Positions 60,695 to 64,000 of a DNA stretch of 64,000 bases are shown piece after piece. Positions within the stretch are counted from its first letter, which is position 1; the number at the start of each line of letters is the position of its first letter. The notes beneath the pieces were generated by a model. The model saw nothing but the letters and a program-made list of their open reading frames with translations, ran no database searches and was not told the origin of the DNA. Source of the stretch: Geothrix oryzisoli (GTDB lineage Bacteria > Acidobacteriota > Holophagae > Holophagales > Holophagaceae); contig NZ_JAKZLB010000005.1 in NCBI RefSeq assembly GCF_022808865.1, positions 213,786-277,785 of the forward strand. The letters run 5' to 3'. The translations under genes were made by a program, and so were the position numbers.

Positions 60695-61603
60695 ATGGAA
60701 GGCATGCCAGCCTCGATCGCCCTCCAGTCCCGCCGCCGCCTGGTGGCTCGCGTGGAGCTGGCCGGTTCGGCGTTCTGCTTCGGTCTCATGGCCATTCTGG
60801 CCCGGAAGCTCACGCTGCCGGGCCTGGGGTTCACGGCGGGCCATCTGGCCGTGCTGCGCTTCGTGGTGGGGGCCCTGGTGAGCCTCGCGGCCTTTGGCCT
60901 GATCCCGGGGCTCTACCGCCCCAGGCATTATCGACTGCTCGTGACGCGGGGGCTCTCCGGCGGCGCGGTGGTGGTGCTCTACTTCTACGCCCTGGCCCAC
61001 ATCCCGGCGGGGGAGGCGGGCATCCTCTACAATGTGTTCCCCGTGATCGCCGTGGTGATGTCCCTGGCGCTCTTCAAGGAACGCCCCACGATCCACCTCT
61101 GGCTGGCCATCCTGGCGGCTTCCCTGGGCGTGGTCATGGTGCTCGGCCAGGGCCACCTGGGCCTGGGTCTCGGCAGAGGGGAACTGGCGGCCCTGGCTGC
61201 GGCCGTCTTCGCGGCCACGAGCGCCAATGCTATCCGGGCGGCCCGTCACACGGAGAATGCCGCGACCATTTTCTTCTTCTTCTGCCTGGCGGGGCTGCCG
61301 GTGGTGGTTCCGTTCGCCCTCTCGCCCTGGCCCAGCCTCTTCCACGGGGGCCTCGGGGCCTGGGGCCTGGCGGTTCTCATGAGCCTGCTGGCCCTCGGGG
61401 GTCAGATCCTGATGTCCGAAGCCTACGGCACACTGTCCGTCTCTGAGGCGGCGGTCTGGCTCCAGCTGCTGCCGATCGTCCAGTATCTGCTGGCGGTGCC
61501 CATGCTGGGCGAGCGCGCGACGGGGGCCGGCCTGGCCGGGGTCCTGATCACGGTGGCGGGGGTGGCCTACGGCACCATCCTCGGGCACCGCCGGCGGGCA
61601 TGA
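60695..61603 (+). CDS. EamA/DMT family transporter
   Basis: A 302-residue protein with ten predicted helices in two EamA repeats (AFCFGLMAILARKLTLPGLGF ... GRGELAALAAAVFAATSANAI). It is a drug/metabolite transporter of unknown substrate. ATG 60695 is used; ATG 60704 (MPASI) is possible. It starts 23 bases after the radical SAM gene and ends at the bidirectional terminator. Confidence 0.9.
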   Translation: MEGMPASIALQSRRRLVARVELAGSAFCFGLMAILARKLTLPGLGFTAGHLAVLRFVVGALVSLAAFGLIPGLYRPRHYRLLVTRGLSGGAVVVLYFYALAHIPAGEAGILYNVFPVIAVVMSLALFKERPTIHLWLAILAASLGVVMVLGQGHLGLGLGRGELAALAAAVFAATSANAIRAARHTENAATIFFFFCLAGLPVVVPFALSPWPSLFHGGLGAWGLAVLMSLLALGGQILMSEAYGTLSVSEAAVWLQLLPIVQYLLAVPMLGERATGAGLAGVLITVAGVAYGTILGHRRRA

Positions 61604-61630
61604 AAAAGGGCCCCGGGGAGGGGCCCTTTT
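61604..61630. terminator. Bidirectional terminator
   Basis: An 11-bp perfect stem (AAAAGGGCCCC with GGGGCCCTTTT) and a 5-base loop. It serves both the EamA gene on the plus strand and the exbD operon on the minus strand. Confidence 0.95.
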
Positions 61631-61646
61631 CGTGGATCAGGTGCGC

Positions 61647-62141
61647 CTAGCTGACGGGCGCGGCCACGATGCGCTTCTTCAGGGACACGGCCACTTTCAC
61701 GTCGCCGCCATCCTGGCCCTGGAACTTGTCGAGCTGTTCGAGGGACTTCTTCTTGGCCGTTTCCGAGGCGACACGGATGGCGTCGAGGACGTCCACCATG
61801 GCCTGGAACTTGACGTCCTCATCCACCTTCAGGAAGACCTTCCGGTAGTTGAGGGGCTGCAGCATCACGGCATCGGGCAGCTTGGCCTTGAGGCCGTCAG
61901 CATCGGTCTTGTCCTGCTGGAGGGTCATCGTGCCGTCCTGGTCCACCTGGATCAGGATGTTGTTCGGATCGGGCTTGGGGGGGGCGCTGGTCTGGACGAC
62001 CTGGGGCACCACCACCTTCATGGCCTTGCTGAGGCCGGGCACCATCACGATGAAGACGATGAGGAGCACCAGCACGATGTCGATCAGCGGGGTGACGTTG
62101 ATATCGGTTTTCGCCTTGCCTTTTGCGCCGCCGGCATCCAT
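61647..62141 (-). CDS. exbD: ExbD/TolR-family biopolymer transport protein (second copy)
   Basis: A 164-residue protein with a single N-terminal membrane helix (INVTPLIDIVLVLLIVFIVMVP) and a periplasmic domain. The Asp in the helix (PLIDIVL) is the proton-conducting residue of ExbD/TolR. It is the last gene of the operon and its ATG overlaps the previous stop by one base (TGATG). It is related to the first ExbD but clearly diverged in the periplasmic part, so the two may pair in a heteromer. Confidence 0.93.
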   Translation of the reverse strand: MDAGGAKGKAKTDINVTPLIDIVLVLLIVFIVMVPGLSKAMKVVVPQVVQTSAPPKPDPNNILIQVDQDGTMTLQQDKTDADGLKAKLPDAVMLQPLNYRKVFLKVDEDVKFQAMVDVLDAIRVASETAKKKSLEQLDKFQGQDGGDVKVAVSLKKRIVAAPVS

Positions 62142-62641
62142 CAGTTACCCCCTTCCTTCTTGGTGTCCTTGTCCTCGCTGGTCACGATGGACGCCTCGTC
62201 GGCGCCACCCTTCCGGCAGACCTGGAACAGTTCGTTGATGTATTTGAAGGGAAGGTCGGCATCAGCCTTCACGAACACCCGCTTGTCGTTCAGCTGGGAG
62301 ACGTTGCGGTTGATGTAGTCCTCGAGCTTCTGCCGCTGGCCTTCATCGTTGATGAAGAAGCGCTCGTCCTTGGCGTCCTTGTCGTCGATGAGCACGGCGC
62401 CGGGGCCGGTCACCTCGTACTTGTCGTTGCGCTTGGAGGTCAGCATGAGGGTCAGGTACTTCTGGCCCGCGTCCTGCTGCTGGTCCACCTTCGGGGCGTG
62501 CTTGGACAACGGCAGCTTCACGGCGTTGTTCACGGCAGGGGTGATCACGATGAAGATGATCAACAGCACCAGCACGATGTCGACCAGCGGCGTGACGTTG
62601 ATGTCAGACTTCATCCCACCCTTGGAACCACCTGTATCCAT
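62141..62641 (-). CDS. exbD: ExbD/TolR-family biopolymer transport protein (first copy)
   Basis: A 166-residue protein with the same layout: MKSDINVTPLVDIVLVLLII, with the helix Asp kept, and a periplasmic region rich in Asp and Lys. Together with ExbB it uses the proton gradient to energise TonB. The ATG has TGAGGAG upstream. A strong hairpin precedes it in the exbB-exbD gap. Confidence 0.93.
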   Translation of the reverse strand: MDTGGSKGGMKSDINVTPLVDIVLVLLIIFIVITPAVNNAVKLPLSKHAPKVDQQQDAGQKYLTLMLTSKRNDKYEVTGPGAVLIDDKDAKDERFFINDEGQRQKLEDYINRNVSQLNDKRVFVKADADLPFKYINELFQVCRKGGADEASIVTSEDKDTKKEGGN

Positions 62642-62662
62642 GGTGTGTTCTCCTCAGAAATC

Positions 62663-62686
62663 GCCCGGGGGCTCGCGCCCCCGGGC
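62663..62686 (-). promoter_or_regulatory. Intercistronic hairpin between exbB and exbD
   Basis: A perfect 10-bp GC-rich stem (GCCCGGGGGC 62663-62672 with GCCCCCGGGC 62677-62686) and a TCGC loop, in the 59-base gap of the operon. It has only a weak T-rich tail. It may stabilise the upstream mRNA or cut transcription partly, giving more ExbB than ExbD, as the complex needs. Confidence 0.6.
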
Positions 62687-62700
62687 TGGGTGGCGGTTCC

Positions 62701-63429
62701 TTAGTTCTGGCTCTCGCGGCGGATGAACTCGTCGATCATCTGGGAGGCCGCGTTGTTGATGTTGGTGACGACCACGTCCTGCTTGTTGGTCAGCAGGTTG
62801 TAGATCCACACGGCCGGGATGGCGACGAACAGGCCGAGGGCGGTGGTGGCCAGGGCCTCACCGATGGAGCCGGCCAGGGCGTTGATGTCACCGGCGCCCT
62901 TGGTCTTCAGGTCGGAGAAGACCTTGATGATGCCGATCACGGTGCCGAGCAGGCCGATGAAGGGGGCCAGCGCGCCGATGGTGCCCAGGCCGCTCATGCC
63001 CTTCTTGAGGAGCTCGACCACCTCGGCGGTGCCGCGCTGGATGGCGCGCTCGACGGGCTGGATGGCGTCATGGTTGGGGTTCATGGTCTTGAGCTGCTTC
63101 TCGTACTGGAAGATGTCCAGGCCGTGCTTCAGCACCAGGGCGATGTGGCTCTTGTTGTGGGTGGTCGCGGCGCGCTTGGCGGCCTCGAAGTCACCGCGGC
63201 GGAGCGTGTCCATGAAGAGCTTGAGGAACTTGTCGGAGGCCTGCTTGCTCTGCGCGTAGGTCACGAAGCGCTCGATGGCCACGTAGATCTGGTAGGCCAT
63301 CAGGATGAAGAGGACCGAAATGATGAACTTGTTGGCGATGGACGCCGAGCGCCAGATCTCGGCGGCGGAGAAGCTGTCGTGGCCGCCTTCGGCAAGACCG
63401 AGCATCAGGGGGGTGGCAAGCAGGTTCAT
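62701..63429 (-). CDS. exbB: ExbB/TolQ-family proton-channel protein
   Basis: A 242-residue protein with three membrane helices (ANKFIISVLFILMAYQIYVAI; LGTIGALAPFIGLLGTVIGII; ALATTALGLFVAIPAVWIYNLL). GALAPFIGLLGTVIGI is the hallmark of the MotA/TolQ/ExbB family. It forms the pentameric channel around ExbD that powers TonB. It lies between tonB and the two exbD genes on the same strand. Confidence 0.94.
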   Translation of the reverse strand: MNLLATPLMLGLAEGGHDSFSAAEIWRSASIANKFIISVLFILMAYQIYVAIERFVTYAQSKQASDKFLKLFMDTLRRGDFEAAKRAATTHNKSHIALVLKHGLDIFQYEKQLKTMNPNHDAIQPVERAIQRGTAEVVELLKKGMSGLGTIGALAPFIGLLGTVIGIIKVFSDLKTKGAGDINALAGSIGEALATTALGLFVAIPAVWIYNLLTNKQDVVVTNINNAASQMIDEFIRRESQN

Positions 63430-63482
63430 GAGGTTTCCTTATGGAATGAGGAGAGAGGGTTGGACGTGGGAAAGGGCGCTGG

Positions 63483-64000
63483 CTACCGGAGCCGGAACGG
63501 CATGGTGAGCTTGAAGCGCGCGTACTGAGGGGCGCCATTCAGGAGGGCGGGCTCGAACTTCCACTGCATGGCGTAGGCTTCGGCCGTGGGCCGCAGCTGG
63601 GGAGGACCTTCCTTCGCGACGGCCGAGGTGGGGATGCCATCGGGGCCGACCACGATCTCCACGACCACCGTGCCCTGGATCTTGGCGATCTTGGCGAGGG
63701 GGGGATAGGGCGGGGCGGGGGGCTGGTACTTCACCTTGATCTGGCTGAAGTCGAAGTCCACCACCTTGCCGGTGCCGCCGACGACGCCACCGACCACACC
63801 GCCGACCACGCCACCGATGACACCGCCGGGGACACCGCCGGGGACGCCACCGGGGACGCCGCCGAGCGAGTGATCCTGCTTCGGAAGCTCCTTGGGCGCC
63901 TGCTCAGGCACCACTTCCTGGCGTGGATCGATGGGGGTTGTGTCCACCTTGCCCGCGGACACGGCCATCGGCGGCGGCGGCGGCGGCGGGGGCGGGGGAG
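63483..64000 (-). CDS. tonB: TonB energy-transducer protein, C-terminal part
   Basis: 172 codons are in the window and the frame stays open past 64000. The visible part starts in a run of ten Pro codons, followed by a Pro/Glu/Lys-rich stretch and then GGVPGGV-type repeats (SLGGVPGGVPGGVPGGVIG, then GGVVGGVV). The C-terminal TonB domain is VKYQPPAPPYPPLAKIAKIQGTVVVEIVVG, then TAEAYAMQWKFEPALLNG. Gly-Gly-Val repeats of this type are common in TonB proteins of Acidobacteriota. It transfers proton-motive energy to outer-membrane receptors. It is the first visible gene of the ton operon; the N-terminal anchor is outside the window. Confidence 0.92.
   Translation of the reverse strand, partial: PPPPPPPPPPMAVSAGKVDTTPIDPRQEVVPEQAPKELPKQDHSLGGVPGGVPGGVPGGVIGGVVGGVVGGVVGGTGKVVDFDFSQIKVKYQPPAPPYPPLAKIAKIQGTVVVEIVVGPDGIPTSAVAKEGPPQLRPTAEAYAMQWKFEPALLNGAPQYARFKLTMPFRLR

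Noticed and set aside
63780..63860. GC-rich repeats near the right end as a possible CRISPR or satellite
   Set aside because: They are codons for Gly-Gly-Val and Pro runs within tonB, in frame and without spacers.

Overview
The window is a gene-dense, very GC-rich stretch of a Gram-negative bacterial chromosome. The gene content (TonB with Gly-Gly-Val repeats plus ExbB and two ExbD proteins, many Ser/Thr kinases, an EF-G-like paralogue, a FadN-type beta-oxidation enzyme, a SpoIIM/DUF4129/MoxR/DUF58 operon) fits Acidobacteriota, most likely the Holophagae (Geothrix/Holophaga-like). That placement is recognition from protein character, not a database result. Most of the window is housekeeping. 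No CRISPR array, phage, replication origin or complete insertion sequence was seen.

Layout. 0-10 kb: start of mutS2, rpsU, a receiver-kinase fusion, scpB-psd, a methyltransferase-hutD pair, a beta-propeller protein, an orphan branched-chain amino-acid type binding protein, a TauE-like permease, mobB and tRNA-Ser(GGA). 10-17 kb: pepD, then an A+T-richer gap leading into a compact accessory cluster: a 50-codon upstream ORF, an acyl-CoA-dehydrogenase-like enzyme, an NRPS adenylation-carrier didomain, a NeuD/PglD-like hexapeptide acyltransferase and a phosphopantetheinyl transferase. 17-24.5 kb: two RDD membrane genes separated by a 333-bp MITE-like element, then a tightly overlapping SpoIIM, DUF4129, DUF4350, MoxR, DUF58 operon. 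24.5-32 kb: a Kelch-like lipoprotein, tRNA-Ser(CGA), DUF2891, and three exported or outer-membrane proteins of unknown function. 32-44 kb: tadA, carAB behind a terminator-like leader, a CoA-binding protein, an orphan zeta-toxin-like kinase with an overlapping small ORF, a FabD-like acyltransferase, an HD-GYP protein, a pseudopilin-like protein, a PBP4-type peptidase and an EamA transporter. 44-53 kb: a NitT/TauT-type ABC transporter with no binding protein but with an outer-membrane porin, a kinase-TPR protein and a second MoxR ATPase. 53-64 kb: fadA-fadN, the EF-G paralogue, a PDZ/radical SAM/DUF512 protein, an EamA transporter and the exbD-exbD-exbB-tonB operon, with tonB cut by the window edge.

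How the genes work together. The accessory cluster at 12.0-16.8 kb is the most interesting part. Its adenylation domain carries a specificity code one conservative change from the classical asparagine code, its dehydrogenase keeps a catalytic Glu, its carrier has the phosphopantetheine Ser, and the cluster encodes its own phosphopantetheinyl transferase. It has neither a condensation nor a thioesterase domain. It looks like a route that activates one amino acid on a carrier, oxidises it and hands it to an acceptor through the hexapeptide acyltransferase. Other points worth checking are the MITE that appears to have separated two formerly coupled RDD genes, the carA leader, the zeta-like gene, and an intercistronic hairpin between exbB and exbD.
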